From the NCBI RefSeq assembly GCF_030388325.1, contig NZ_CP103794.1, forward strand, positions 4,154,001 through 4,218,000: a stretch of DNA of 64,000 nucleotides, written 5' to 3'. Below, in pieces: positions 39,135 to 49,001 of the stretch. Under the pieces are notes generated by a model. That model saw only the letters and a program-made list of their open reading frames with translations, searched no databases and had not been told where the DNA came from. Numbering within the stretch: the stretch's first letter is position 1; each line of letters starts with the position of its first letter. Source of the stretch: Flavobacterium johnsoniae (lineage in GTDB: Bacteria > Bacteroidota > Bacteroidia > Flavobacteriales > Flavobacteriaceae). A program made the position numbers and the translations under genes.

Positions 39135-39575
39135 ATGTATTTTAAATCGACTTTTTTCGAAGATTACCAAATCGACGACAAACGAGTAACATTAGGCAGA
39201 ACAATCACAGAAACTGACTTCGTAGTTCATGCCGGACACACTGGAGATTTCTTCCCGCACCACATGGACGAAGAATGGTGCAAAACGCAACCATTCGGAC
39301 AAAGAATTGCACACGGAACTATGGTTTTTGCCATCGGAATCGGATTAACGGCTTCAGAAATAAATCCCGAAGCTTTTTCTAGAGGTTATGACAAAATGCG
39401 TTTTGTAAAACCTGTTCATATCGGCGACACTATTCATTCTGAAATCACTATTTCTGAAAAAGGAGAAGCTAAAAATCCAGAAATGGGAACCGTAACAGAA
39501 CATGTAGAAATCATTAACCAACGTGGCGAAGTCGTTTTGGTATGTGATCATTTACTTTTAGTAAAGAAAAAATAA
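39135..39575 (+). CDS. MaoC-like (R)-specific enoyl-CoA hydratase/dehydratase
   Basis: 146 residues, a single hot-dog fold. The hydratase motif is complete: Asp38 and His43 in [14 protein letters not shown], followed by [19 protein letters not shown]. Members hydrate or dehydrate acyl-CoA esters. In an operon with two CoA-transferases this gives a logical CoA-ester sequence: activation of an acid, then loss or gain of water. It starts 98 bp after the Gfo/Idh gene, so it is probably still in the same transcript. Substrate unknown. Confidence 0.86.
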   Translation: MYFKSTFFEDYQIDDKRVTLGRTITETDFVVHAGHTGDFFPHHMDEEWCKTQPFGQRIAHGTMVFAIGIGLTASEINPEAFSRGYDKMRFVKPVHIGDTIHSEITISEKGEAKNPEMGTVTEHVEIINQRGEVVLVCDHLLLVKKK

Positions 39576-39587
39576 TTTTCTTCTAGG

Positions 39588-39660
39588 GACAAAGGTTCAG
39601 AGGTGCAAAGGAACAGAGGTTTCTTCACTTTGAACCTTTGTCGCTTTGAACCTTTGAACC
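39588..39660. repeat. ACAAAGGTTCAGAGG-type inverted repeat
   Basis: Imperfect arms at 39588-39611 and 39629-39656 (words CAAAGGTTC / GAACCTTTG repeated) fill the gap between the MaoC and FucP-like genes. It is not an obvious terminator, so read-through into the transporter is plausible. Confidence 0.7.
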
Positions 39661-39689
39661 TAAAAAACAACAAAAAAACTATCTAAAAA

Positions 39690-40997
39690 ATGCAAATTAC
39701 AAACCAAGCTGGCGATCAACACGACGCAACTTTAGAAACTGGAAAAGGTACTGCTAATTATAAAGTTCCATTTATTTTAATTACCAGCTTATTTTTTCTT
39801 TGGGGAATGGCGCACAATCTGGACTCAGTTTTGATTCCACACTTGAAGAAAGCCTGTGAATTAAATAATAGTCAATCTACATTGATTGATACTTCTGTTT
39901 TCTTTGCTTATTTTATCATGGCAATTCCTGCGGGAATGCTTATTAAAAGATTTGGTTATAAAACTAGTATTATCGTTGGATTATTAGTTTTTGCCGCAGG
40001 AGCCTTTTTATTTGTTCCAGCAGCAGATTCAAGAACATATGAATTATTTTTATTTGCTCTATTTGTAATTGGATGCGGTTTAACAATTCTTGAAACCAGT
40101 GCAAATCCTTATGCTACTATTTTAGGTCCAGCAGAGGCTTCATCAAAAAGGATAAATTTAGCGGCTTCTTTTAATGCTTTAGCAGCAGTTGTTGCTCCGT
40201 TTGTGGGTTCATTATTTATTCTCTCAGGAACAAATCATACAAAAGAACAAATGGCAGCAATGCCAGAAACTGAGAAAGCAGCTTATTTATTAGGTGAAGC
40301 ACAAGCAGTAAAAATGCCTTATATCGTTTTGGGAACTGTTTTGGTTTTAGTAGCTATAGCTTTTTATTTCATGCATCTTCCTTCTATGAAACCAAAGCAT
40401 ACGGAAGTTGAAGTTAAACCTGGTTTTTTCTCTGTTTTAAAATTTAGACATTTAACGTGGGCTGTTGTTGCTCAATTCTTTTATGTTGGTGCTCAAGTCT
40501 GCGTTACTAGTTTCTTTATTAGAATTGCACAACAAGGAGCTGGTTTAGATGAAAAAACTGCGGCGTTTTATTTAGGGGGTTATGGGTTTTTATTTATGGC
40601 GGGGCGCTTTATTGGAACTTTCTTTTTGAAGTATGTAAAAGATTACGTTTTACTTTCTATTTACTGCGTAATATCTGCACTTCTTTCTCTAGTAGCAATA
40701 TATGGATCAGGAATGGGAGTACTTTACGCTCTTGGCGGAATCGGGTTCTTTATGTCAATTATGTTTCCAACAATTTTTTCTTTAGGAATTAAAGGTTTAA
40801 AATCGAATACAGAAACAGGTTCTTCTTGGTTAGTAATGTCAATTGTTGGAGGCGCTATCATTCCGTATGGAATGGGAACTTTAATTGATATGAATCATGA
40901 TGATATTCAGTCTGGGTATATTATTCCGTTAGTTTGCTTTTTAATTATTCTTTCTTTTGGAGTTGTTGGTCATAAGGTGAAAACGGTTTCAGAATAA
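39690..40997 (+). CDS. fucP: L-fucose:proton symporter family (FucP-like MFS)
   Basis: 435 residues with 12 predicted membrane segments. The two proton-relay acids of E. coli FucP are conserved: Asp45 in HNLDSVLIPHLKKA and Glu135 in LTILETSANPYATILGP. The FucP family also carries glucose, galactose or N-acetylglucosamine in some bacteria, but the L-fucono-type catabolic genes nearby favour L-fucose or another 6-deoxy sugar. It is the last gene of the rightward operon, separated from MaoC by a 114-bp repeat-containing gap, and is followed by a hairpin with a T-run at 41021-41053. Confidence 0.85.
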   Translation: MQITNQAGDQHDATLETGKGTANYKVPFILITSLFFLWGMAHNLDSVLIPHLKKACELNNSQSTLIDTSVFFAYFIMAIPAGMLIKRFGYKTSIIVGLLVFAAGAFLFVPAADSRTYELFLFALFVIGCGLTILETSANPYATILGPAEASSKRINLAASFNALAAVVAPFVGSLFILSGTNHTKEQMAAMPETEKAAYLLGEAQAVKMPYIVLGTVLVLVAIAFYFMHLPSMKPKHTEVEVKPGFFSVLKFRHLTWAVVAQFFYVGAQVCVTSFFIRIAQQGAGLDEKTAAFYLGGYGFLFMAGRFIGTFFLKYVKDYVLLSIYCVISALLSLVAIYGSGMGVLYALGGIGFFMSIMFPTIFSLGIKGLKSNTETGSSWLVMSIVGGAIIPYGMGTLIDMNHDDIQSGYIIPLVCFLIILSFGVVGHKVKTVSE

Positions 40998-41020
40998 GAA
41001 ATTAAATTATATAAATAGAA

Positions 41021-41053
41021 AAGGCTTTCTTCACAAGAGAAAGCTTTTTTTTG
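41021..41053 (+). terminator. Terminator of the FucP operon
   Basis: GCTTTC and GAAAGC stem extended by A-T pairs, followed by eight T residues, 23 bp after the FucP-like stop. Confidence 0.7.
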
Positions 41054-41097
41054 TATTTAAAACCAAGTGCTTCGGAGAAGCAAAATATTTATAGCAA

Positions 41098-41187
41098 ATA
41101 AAATTTCCTAGCACAAAGAAAAGCTCCAGCGGAGTGACATAATATCATCATAATACGTTTCCCGTGGTTGAAACCACGCGCTATGTT
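41098..41187. repeat. GCTCCAGCGGAG unit and CCCGTGGTTGAAACCACG unit
   Basis: Single half-copies of two repeat families in the gap after the FucP-like gene: AAGCTCCAGCGGAGTGACAT at about 41120-41140 and the CCCGTGG hairpin at 41155-41187. Confidence 0.7.
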
Positions 41188-41234
41188 GAAACACATAATG
41201 ATAAAATAATGGTATTATTTTTTATAAAATCAAA

Positions 41235-41264
41235 AACGCCTCCTAATTGGAGGCGTTTTTTTTT
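41235..41264 (-). terminator. Terminator of the small exported protein gene
   Basis: Stem AACGCCTCC (41235-41243) and GGAGGCGTT (41249-41257) with an A-run on one side and a T-run on the other; usable in both directions. Confidence 0.75.
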
Positions 41265-41278
41265 ACTTATGTTTAGAA

Positions 41279-41752
41279 TTAACGGTGTTTGCCGTTTCCG
41301 TGATCGTGATTTTTGGAGTTATTTTTTCCTTTGTTTCCTTTATCATTTCCGTAGTGGTTTCCGTTGTTTCCTTTAGGTTTTTCTCCTCTGTTTTTTTGAG
41401 GTTTTCCATGATAACCTTTCGGATAAGCTTTTACGTGTTTTGTATGATAATTATATGGAGAATCTCCTCTATAATCTGTCAATACAACTTTGTAACCAGA
41501 ATACAAATCATAATTTCTATATCTTGAAGGAAGTCTTTTTTCACGAATCCATCTTCCTCCATTATCGTAGATAAATACGCTTTGATTTATATCATAATAC
41601 ACATCGATATCTGGCAGAAAATAGTATCTGCTGTCATCGTAGCCTTGTGGTCCCCAATTTGGCGGCGTTCCAATATCTACATTGATTGATACTTGCGCTT
41701 GGGCGAAAAATACACTCATAAAGAGTACTGAGGCGAATACTAATTTTTTCAT
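41279..41752 (-). CDS. Small exported protein with basic low-complexity tail
   Basis: 157 residues. The signal peptide ends FFAQAQ at about 20. A compact domain about 21-105 contains many tyrosines (DSRYYFLPDIDVYYDINQS, DYRGDSPYNYHTKHVK). Residues about 110-157 are a tail of Gly, Asn, Lys and His. Similar exported proteins are common in flavobacteria, with no known function. It stands alone between a terminator on its downstream side (41235-41257) and the RND operon. I infer a cell-envelope location only. Confidence 0.7.
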   Translation of the reverse strand: MKKLVFASVLFMSVFFAQAQVSINVDIGTPPNWGPQGYDDSRYYFLPDIDVYYDINQSVFIYDNGGRWIREKRLPSRYRNYDLYSGYKVVLTDYRGDSPYNYHTKHVKAYPKGYHGKPQKNRGEKPKGNNGNHYGNDKGNKGKNNSKNHDHGNGKHR

Positions 41753-41887
41753 GATCTTTAGTTTTAAATTTATTTTAGTAGATATGAATCGAAATTAATG
41801 CCAATATTTAAACTTATCGCATTCATTATACGGAAACACAAAACTAATCGACGAATAGTACTTTTCAGCCGATATGCATATATAAAA

Positions 41888-41911
41888 AAACGCCTCATAA
41901 CTGAGGCGTTT
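41888..41911 (-). terminator. Terminator of the RND efflux operon
   Basis: Perfect 10-bp stem AAACGCCTCA and TGAGGCGTTT with a TAAC loop, 20 bp after the TolC-like gene stop, flanked by A/T runs. Confidence 0.8.
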
Positions 41912-41931
41912 CTTTTTATTATAAATAACAA

Positions 41932-43338
41932 TTATTTCCAACCACCACCCAACGCACGGTACAAATTTATAACAGCTTGCAATTTTTGCAGATTGTCGTT
42001 AATTCCGCTTAATTGCGCTGCCAAAAGGTTTTGTTCTGATGTTAATACATCAGTGTAATTGGTTGCAGAACTATATTCTAAAAGTTGCTGAGTAAAGTCT
42101 ACTGCTTTTTCTAAAGCTGCAATCTGTTTGGTTCTAGAATCTTCTTTCTCAACTGCCATTTGATACGAATATAAAGCATTCGAAACTTCCTGACCTGCCA
42201 CTAAAAGAGTTTGTTGAAAATTATTATAGGCTTGTAATTGTTGTGATTGCGCCGTTGTAAGTCTCATTTTATTCAATCCTTGGTTAAATATTGGTTGTGT
42301 AAGTCCGCCAATAATAGAGTAAAAAATAGAATGACTAAAGAAATCTTTTAGCTCTAAATTTGAGAATCCAGTACTTGCTGTAAGTGTCAAACTTGGATAA
42401 AAATAGGTCTTAGCCAAATTTGTAGATTCGAAAGCCACCCTGAAATTAAATTCCGCTTGACGGACATCAGGACGATTGTTTAATAATTGAGCTGGCATAC
42501 CAAGAGCGATTTTTTCAGGAATAATTTGTGTTCCTAATTCACCTCGATCAATTGGCCCTGGAGCTTGTCCTAACAAAATATTTAAAGCGTTTTCTGTCTC
42601 ACGGATATTCTGTTTTAAATCTGGAATCAAAACTTCTGCTGCATGCTGATTGGCTTCACTCTGAACAACAGCTGCACCAGTTACAATTGCTCCTTCTTTT
42701 AAAGCTTTAATTGTTTCTACATTTTTAATACGGCTAGCTAATGTTTCCTCAGTGATTTTTAGCGATTTATCATAAGCCAAAAGCATAAAATAATTGTTGG
42801 CAATATCGGCAATCAATTGTGTTTGAACTGCTTGTTTTGCAGCATCAGTTGCTAAATAAGTTGCCAATGCGGCTCTTTTAGAACTGCTTAATTTTCCCCA
42901 AACATCAATTTCCCAAGACGTACTAGCACCCAATTTATAGGTTGTTGTCAACGTATTGATGTTGATTCCTGGTGGAAAGTTAAGTCCCGCCTGTGATTGT
43001 TTGTTATGAGTTGCACTTGCATCCAATTGTAATGTTGGGTAATAAGCTAATTTACTTTGACGTAATGAAGCTCTTGCTTGTACAATGTTTTCAATCGCAT
43101 TTTTCAAATTAAGATTCTGATCTAAACCTTTTTGAATTAATGCATTCAGTTTTTCATCTTTAAAAACACTCTGCCAAGGCATATCCGCAATTGTAGTTGA
43201 ATCTGTCGAAGATTGATCACGATACAATTGATCTGTTTTTAAAGTTGTGGGACGTTCGTATTTTTTGGTAACAGAGCACGCACTAATAAGTGCGGCTGTT
43301 ATTACCAGTAAAATATATTTATTTGAACTATTCGTCAT
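41932..43338 (-). CDS. Outer-membrane efflux lipoprotein, TolC/NodT family
   Basis: 468 residues. The lipobox ALISAC puts the lipidated Cys at about 21. Two TolC-type repeats are visible (LNLKNAIENIVQARASLRQS and the equivalent NNRPDVRQAEFNFRVAFEST), with the strand signature PTLQLDASATHN and PSLTLTASTGFSN. It forms the outer-membrane duct of a three-part RND pump. It is the last gene of the adaptor-pump-channel operon, 18 bp after the RND gene, followed by a strong terminator at 41888-41911. Confidence 0.92.
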   Translation of the reverse strand: MTNSSNKYILLVITAALISACSVTKKYERPTTLKTDQLYRDQSSTDSTTIADMPWQSVFKDEKLNALIQKGLDQNLNLKNAIENIVQARASLRQSKLAYYPTLQLDASATHNKQSQAGLNFPPGININTLTTTYKLGASTSWEIDVWGKLSSSKRAALATYLATDAAKQAVQTQLIADIANNYFMLLAYDKSLKITEETLASRIKNVETIKALKEGAIVTGAAVVQSEANQHAAEVLIPDLKQNIRETENALNILLGQAPGPIDRGELGTQIIPEKIALGMPAQLLNNRPDVRQAEFNFRVAFESTNLAKTYFYPSLTLTASTGFSNLELKDFFSHSIFYSIIGGLTQPIFNQGLNKMRLTTAQSQQLQAYNNFQQTLLVAGQEVSNALYSYQMAVEKEDSRTKQIAALEKAVDFTQQLLEYSSATNYTDVLTSEQNLLAAQLSGINDNLQKLQAVINLYRALGGGWK

Positions 43339-43356
43339 TTCTTTCTTAATTAAATT

Positions 43357-46300
43357 TTACTCTTTGTGAGCTTCTATTAAATGAATTTCCTCTTCATCGT
43401 CGTCCTCGTCATCATAACCGTCTTTAGCAGGTCCGCTGATTTTTTCTTGTAAGTTTTGAAAAATAATAAACAGAACCGGAATCACGAAAACTCCCAAGAT
43501 TGTTCCGATTAACATACCTCCTACAGCTCCTGTACCAATCGATTTGTTACCAACAGCTCCCGCTCCTGAAGCAAACATCAACGGAACTAATCCTAAAATA
43601 AAGGCGAAAGAAGTCATTAAAATTGGACGTAAACGTGCTACGGCACCTTCAATTGCAGCTTGTACAACTGGCAATCCTTTTCGTCTTCTGTCCAAAGCAA
43701 ATTCGACAATCAAAATACCGTTCTTGGCAAGAAGTCCGATAAGCATGATTAAGGAAATCTGCAAGTAAATGTTACTATTCAATTTGAAAATAATTGAGAA
43801 CAAATAAGCTCCTGCCAATCCAAACGGAATTGATAATAATACTGCAAATGGTAAAATATAACTTTCGTATTGTGCACTTAACAAGAAGTAAACGAAAACC
43901 AAACATAATACGAAGATGAATATCGTTTCACTTCCAGAAGCTAATTCCTCACGCGTTAATCCAGAAAATTCGTAACCATAACCTGCAGGAAGATTTTCTG
44001 CCGCCACTTCTTGAATTGCTTTAATAGCATCTCCAGAACTATAACCTGGTTTTGGTGCTCCTGTAATCGAAATTGACGTAAATAAGTTAAATCTCGAAAT
44101 AGATTCTGGTCCAAAAACTCTTGTCATTTTTACAAACTCTGTAATTGGCGCCATATTTCCTGCACTATTTCTAACGAAAATTTTATTCAATCCTTCTGTG
44201 TTAGCTCTAAATTCTGGAGCAGCTTGAACCATTACACGATATTGTTTTCCGAATTTATTGAAATTCGAAGCATACAATCCACCATAATATCCTTGCATTG
44301 TAGAAAGAATCGTGTTTACAGAAACCCCAGCATCTTTCGCTTTCGCTAAATTGATGTCCATCATATACTGAGGAAATCCAGGATTAAATGGGGTTGTCGC
44401 GTATTGAATTTCTGGACGTTCAGCCAATTTCGCTAAGAATTCGTTATTTACTTTAAAGAATTCAGCAGTTGTATGTCCACCTTTATCTTGCAATTGAAAT
44501 TCGAATCCACCACTTTGCCCAAAACCTTGAATTGTTGGTGGCGAAATAAAGAAGATACTTGCCTCACGAATACCGCTTGTTTTAGCAAAAAGCTGTCCGA
44601 TTACATCATCAACACTAAGATCACGTTCATCCCACGGTTTCAATTTTACAATAACCATACTGTAGGCACTACCCGCTCCAGCGGTAAAGTTCTGCCCAAC
44701 GATTCGAAGTGTATTTTTAACTCCTGGAATAGTCTTAGCAATACTGTCTACTCTTTTTGCAATGATATCAGAACGCTCCATAGAAGCTGAAGGCGGCAAA
44801 CTGATATTCGCGAAAACAGTTCCTTGATCTTCCGAAGGAACGAAAGCTGAAGGTGTTGTTTTCATCATATAAACTAATGCCAAACCAGCAATGATGATAG
44901 ACGCTAAAGCAATCCATTTTTTCACAGAAAGGAAACTTACTGAACGCTTATATCTTTGTGTTACATTATCGAAAGCTACGTTGAATGAAGTATAAAAACG
45001 CTGTAAATAACTTTTATGTTTATGATCATCAGCATGCGGTTTCAATAAAAGTGCACATAAAGCTGGACTTAAAGTCAAGGCATTTACTGCCGATAGAATT
45101 ATCGCAACAGCCAATGTAATACCAAACTGTTTGTAGAAAACCCCAGTAGATCCTGTAATAAATGTTACAGGAATAAATACCGCCGCCATTACCAATGTAA
45201 TCGAAATAATCGCTCCCGAAATTTCGTCCATCGCGTGAATCGTCGCTTTTTTAGCCGATTTATATCCGTCATCCAATTTTGCGTGGACGGCCTCGACGAC
45301 GACAATCGCATCATCGACGACAATACCAATGGCAAGAACCATAGCAAAAAGCGTCAATAAGTTGATCGTAAATCCGAATAAATTCAGGAAGAAGAACGTT
45401 CCTACAATCGCAACTGGAACCGCAATCGCTGGAATTAAAGTTGATCTAAAATCTTGAAGGAAAATAAATACTACGATGAAAACCAATATAAAAGCTTCAA
45501 TCAAAGTATGAATAACTTTCTCAATAGAAGCATCTAGATTTTCGTTAACATCCACCATAATGGTGTATTTCATTCCTTTTGGAAAACTCTTCGCTGCTTC
45601 TTCAATTAATTTTTTAGAATTAATAATTACATCACGTGCATTCGATCCTGGAGTCTGGCTAATTGCCATTGCAGCCGATTCTACGCCGTTTGTTTTAATT
45701 GTTGAAGAATAACTTAAAGATCCTAACTCTACTTTTGCAACATCTTTAAGACGCAACATTTGTCCGTTTCCAACCGATTTTATAACAATATTTTCAAATT
45801 CCTGAGCACTTGTTAAACGTCCTTTGTATTTAATTACATATTGAAAAGCTTGATTTCCATTCTCACCAAATTTACCTGGCGCTGCTTCGATATTTTGTTC
45901 TGCTAAAGCTGCCGAAATATCGCTCGGAATCAGTTTGTATTGTTGCATTATATCTGGTTTCAACCAGATTCTCATAGAGTAATCTTTTGCACCAAAAACG
46001 GTAACATCACCTACTCCAACTACACGCTGAATTTGAGGTACAAGATTAATCTTCGCATAATTTTGAAGAAACGTCTGATCGTAAGCTTTATCATCACTAT
46101 ATAAAGAGAAAATCAACAAGTTACTACTCTGACTTTTCGTAACCGTTACACCCGCTTGAGTTACCTCAACAGGAAGTAAACTCGTTGCTCTAGAAACCCT
46201 GTTCTGAACGTTTACCGCTGCCAAATCAGGATTTGTTCCAACTTTAAAGAAAATTTTGATCGAAGCATTTCCGTCGTTTGTCGCTGTAGAAGTCATGTAA

Positions 46301-46527
46301 GTCATGTTTTCTACACCATTGATCTGCTCTTCTAACGGAATTACGATACTTTTCAATACTACGTCTGCATTCGCACCAGTATAACTTGCCGCCACGTTTA
46401 CAGTTGGCGGTGCAATATCTGGATATTGCGAAATCGGTAACTCAATTAGGCCTAAAACACCTAAGATGACGATAATAACAGATATTACCGTCGAGAGTAC
46501 GGGTCTTTGTATAAATTTTTTAAACAT
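43357..46527 (-). CDS. RND multidrug efflux pump, HAE1 family (AcrB-like)
   Basis: 1056 residues with 12 membrane segments and two large periplasmic loops. It starts MFKKFIQRPVLSTVISVI, the usual N-terminus. The proton-relay pair is seen in VLAIGIVVDDAIVVVEAVHA (helix 4, two aspartates), and the second-half SLIMLIGLLAKNGILIVEFA carries the conserved Lys. These mark the HAE1 drug-exporting subgroup rather than metal pumps. The C-terminal tail is very acidic (DGYDDEDDDEEEIHLIEA). Middle gene of the operon; 6 bp from the adaptor gene. Confidence 0.95.
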   Translation of the reverse strand: MFKKFIQRPVLSTVISVIIVILGVLGLIELPISQYPDIAPPTVNVAASYTGANADVVLKSIVIPLEEQINGVENMTYMTSTATNDGNASIKIFFKVGTNPDLAAVNVQNRVSRATSLLPVEVTQAGVTVTKSQSSNLLIFSLYSDDKAYDQTFLQNYAKINLVPQIQRVVGVGDVTVFGAKDYSMRIWLKPDIMQQYKLIPSDISAALAEQNIEAAPGKFGENGNQAFQYVIKYKGRLTSAQEFENIVIKSVGNGQMLRLKDVAKVELGSLSYSSTIKTNGVESAAMAISQTPGSNARDVIINSKKLIEEAAKSFPKGMKYTIMVDVNENLDASIEKVIHTLIEAFILVFIVVFIFLQDFRSTLIPAIAVPVAIVGTFFFLNLFGFTINLLTLFAMVLAIGIVVDDAIVVVEAVHAKLDDGYKSAKKATIHAMDEISGAIISITLVMAAVFIPVTFITGSTGVFYKQFGITLAVAIILSAVNALTLSPALCALLLKPHADDHKHKSYLQRFYTSFNVAFDNVTQRYKRSVSFLSVKKWIALASIIIAGLALVYMMKTTPSAFVPSEDQGTVFANISLPPSASMERSDIIAKRVDSIAKTIPGVKNTLRIVGQNFTAGAGSAYSMVIVKLKPWDERDLSVDDVIGQLFAKTSGIREASIFFISPPTIQGFGQSGGFEFQLQDKGGHTTAEFFKVNNEFLAKLAERPEIQYATTPFNPGFPQYMMDINLAKAKDAGVSVNTILSTMQGYYGGLYASNFNKFGKQYRVMVQAAPEFRANTEGLNKIFVRNSAGNMAPITEFVKMTRVFGPESISRFNLFTSISITGAPKPGYSSGDAIKAIQEVAAENLPAGYGYEFSGLTREELASGSETIFIFVLCLVFVYFLLSAQYESYILPFAVLLSIPFGLAGAYLFSIIFKLNSNIYLQISLIMLIGLLAKNGILIVEFALDRRRKGLPVVQAAIEGAVARLRPILMTSFAFILGLVPLMFASGAGAVGNKSIGTGAVGGMLIGTILGVFVIPVLFIIFQNLQEKISGPAKDGYDDEDDDEEEIHLIEAHKE

Positions 46528-46533
46528 TATTTT

Positions 46534-47688
46534 TTATTTTAAATCGGCGTATACTGTTTCTGCACTTTGCTTTTGAGCTTTAATTTCAGTTCCTTCTTTT
46601 AGAGAAGCCACTCCTTCTAAAACAATCTCATCCCCTGCCTGTAAACCGCTTGTTACTACATAATAGTTTCCTGCTGTATTTTCAAGCACAGTAATGTTAG
46701 CGTTTCTTGTCTTGTTATCTTTTCCTAAAACTACCGCAAACATCTTATCTTGAAGTTCGAATGTTGCGCTTTGAGGAATAATGATTCCGTCTTTTACTTC
46801 TTTCGGAATTCTAACTGTAGTACTGCTTCCGCTTCTGATAATTCCTTTTGAATTTGGGAAACGCGCTCTCACATTTACCGTTCCAGTTTCTGTATTGATT
46901 AATCCGTTTACGGTTTCAATATGCCCTTTTTCATCGTAAGCAGAACCGTCAGAAAGTACTAAAGAAACTGCTGGCATACTTTTTATTGTTTGGTTTAATG
47001 AAGCTCCAGAATCTTTAGTAAAATTCAATAACGTTTTTTCATTCATGGCAAAATAAGCGTACACGTTACCAATACTTGAAACTGTCGTTAAAGGTTCAGT
47101 AGTATTTGAACTAACTAAACTTCCTAAACGAAACGGAATCGAACCCACAACTCCATTTACTGGACTTGTTACAGTTGTATATCCTAAATTAACTTTAGCA
47201 TTTACTAAAGCTGCGTTTGCTTGCGCCAAAGAAGCCATTGCTGACTCATAAGTATATTGTGCTGATTCTAAATCGTATTTACTTATGATTCCTTTTTCAA
47301 CCAAAGGTTTTACTTTGTTTACAGCCAATTTTGCTGAACTAACATCTGCCTGAGCACTTTTAATACTTGCTGTTGCAGTACGAACTTGCTGCTCATATTC
47401 TGGAGCGCTGATTTTAAATAAAGGTTGTCCTGCTTTTACAACTGCTCCTTCATCTACAAAAATTTTATCGATGTAACCTTCAACTCTTGGTCGGATTTCT
47501 ATATTTTGTTGTCCCTGAATACTTGCCGGAAAGTCGCTATTTAATGTCGCCGATTCCTGTTGTAATGTCACAGTCTTATACTCTTTTATTTGTGGTGCTC
47601 CACCAGCCTGAGCCGATTTATCATTTTTACCGCAAGATGCGATAACAAGTGATGCTGCGAGAATACTTAAAAATGATTGCTTCTTCAT
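46534..47688 (-). CDS. RND efflux periplasmic adaptor (AcrA-like lipoprotein)
   Basis: 384 residues with lipobox VIASCG (Cys at about 19). The layout is that of membrane-fusion proteins: beta-barrel/lipoyl half (IEIRPRVEGYIDKIFVDEGA, GQPLFKISAPEYEQQVRTA), a coiled-coil hairpin about 100-160 (IKSAQADVSSAKLAVNKV), then the second lipoyl half VTSPVNGVVGSIPFRLGSLV and membrane-proximal domain. It joins the inner-membrane pump to the TolC-like duct. First gene of the operon; the 266-bp upstream region separates it from a divergent LytS-type kinase. Confidence 0.93.
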   Translation of the reverse strand: MKKQSFLSILAASLVIASCGKNDKSAQAGGAPQIKEYKTVTLQQESATLNSDFPASIQGQQNIEIRPRVEGYIDKIFVDEGAVVKAGQPLFKISAPEYEQQVRTATASIKSAQADVSSAKLAVNKVKPLVEKGIISKYDLESAQYTYESAMASLAQANAALVNAKVNLGYTTVTSPVNGVVGSIPFRLGSLVSSNTTEPLTTVSSIGNVYAYFAMNEKTLLNFTKDSGASLNQTIKSMPAVSLVLSDGSAYDEKGHIETVNGLINTETGTVNVRARFPNSKGIIRSGSSTTVRIPKEVKDGIIIPQSATFELQDKMFAVVLGKDNKTRNANITVLENTAGNYYVVTSGLQAGDEIVLEGVASLKEGTEIKAQKQSAETVYADLK

Positions 47689-47954
47689 TGTGAAAAATGT
47701 GTGATTTATCTATTATATGACAACAAAAGAAATAAATTATAACAAACGAAAATTTTCAAATAGACGAAGAGCGAATCAGAATCGACAAAGATTAGTTAAG
47801 AACCGATGGTTTTTCTATAAATATTAAACAAGTGTTTAATTTTTATCCCATCGGCTCTAAAACACTTTTTAGAGGCTCTAAAACAGGATTGGACGATTGC
47901 TTAAAAATCCTATTCAAATAAAATGTAATATTGCCTTTAAAATCACAAATTACA

Positions 47955-49001
47955 ATGTCACCAAACTTTTTTAGACCCTACTTATTCACAGGATTACATA
48001 TACTTGGATGGTTTTTACTAGGGTATCTTATGTTGTTTTATATTCCATTGACATGGAATGTAGTACTTCCGTCAGCATTTTGGCTTTGGCAGAGTATTAT
48101 ACTATTTCTATTGATTGTTCTTTTTTATTCAACAGCAAAAATCATAGTTCCTAGAACCATCATAAAAGACAATACTTCACTATTTTTATTTTGGGCATTT
48201 CTAGCAATTTTTACCATGCAGTTAATTGCTTATTTTTACACATCTCAAACAGATCTTCATTATCAAATTAGTAAAGCAATTGGTTTTACAAAATATAAAA
48301 ATCCTTATTTTGACAATTACGTTTTTACACTAACATTATTAGTTTTAGGAATAAGCACAAGTTGGGCAATGTTGCAATATTGGCAAAAAGCAGCGCAGCA
48401 CAAACAGAAATTGGAACAAGATAAAACTGTAGCCGAATTGGCAATGTTAAAAGCACAGATTAATCCACATTTTTTCTTTAATTCTTTAAATAGTATTTAT
48501 TCACTTACTTACACCGATATTGAAGATTCTCGAAATGCATTGCATACGTTGAGCCGAATGATGCGTTACTTGCTTTATAGTACCGAAGAAAAAACGACCT
48601 TGCTTAAAGAAGCCGAATTTATGAGAGATTTTATCGCTTTGATGAAACTTCGTGCCAACAGCAAATTGACCATTACAACAGACATTCCCGAAAAAATACA
48701 CGATTACCCAATTGTTCCGATGTTATTATTACCTTTAGTAGAAAATGCTTTTAAACATGGCGTTCATGCCACAGATAAAAGTGAAATTTATATAAAGCTT
48801 ACACAAAATGGAAGCAATCTGGAATTTGAAGTTGAAAATACTTTCTTCGAAAAAACAGCAGTTTCTGATGTAGGCGGAATTGGTTTAACAAACACCAAAC
48901 GAAGATTGCAGCTAATTTATCCGAATCAGCATTTTATCTCATTTGGCGTTACCGATCACGGAACATATAAAATTAAATTAAAAATAAATTTAGAGCAATG
49001 A
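47955..49001 (+). CDS. Sensor histidine kinase, LytS/YehU type
   Basis: 348 residues from the ATG at 47955; an in-frame ATG at 47931 would add eight residues. Four membrane helices occupy about 1-135, followed by a short coiled linker and the His_kinase domain with KAQINPHFFFNSLNSIYSL, whose His is the phosphoacceptor. The ATPase part contains PMLLLPLVENAFKHG and GGIGLTNTKRRLQLIYP. It overlaps the response-regulator gene by 4 bp (ATGA, 48998-49001). It is divergent from the RND operon, so control of efflux is possible but not shown. Confidence 0.92.
   Translation: MSPNFFRPYLFTGLHILGWFLLGYLMLFYIPLTWNVVLPSAFWLWQSIILFLLIVLFYSTAKIIVPRTIIKDNTSLFLFWAFLAIFTMQLIAYFYTSQTDLHYQISKAIGFTKYKNPYFDNYVFTLTLLVLGISTSWAMLQYWQKAAQHKQKLEQDKTVAELAMLKAQINPHFFFNSLNSIYSLTYTDIEDSRNALHTLSRMMRYLLYSTEEKTTLLKEAEFMRDFIALMKLRANSKLTITTDIPEKIHDYPIVPMLLLPLVENAFKHGVHATDKSEIYIKLTQNGSNLEFEVENTFFEKTAVSDVGGIGLTNTKRRLQLIYPNQHFISFGVTDHGTYKIKLKINLEQ

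Noticed and set aside
34387..39575. Assigning the CoA operon to carnitine or oxalate metabolism from CaiB/Frc similarity
   Set aside because: Class III CoA-transferases are too broad for substrate transfer by similarity, and no partner enzymes of those pathways are present.
44473..44790. 105-codon plus-strand frame within the RND pump gene
   Set aside because: Antisense shadow of a highly conserved coding region.
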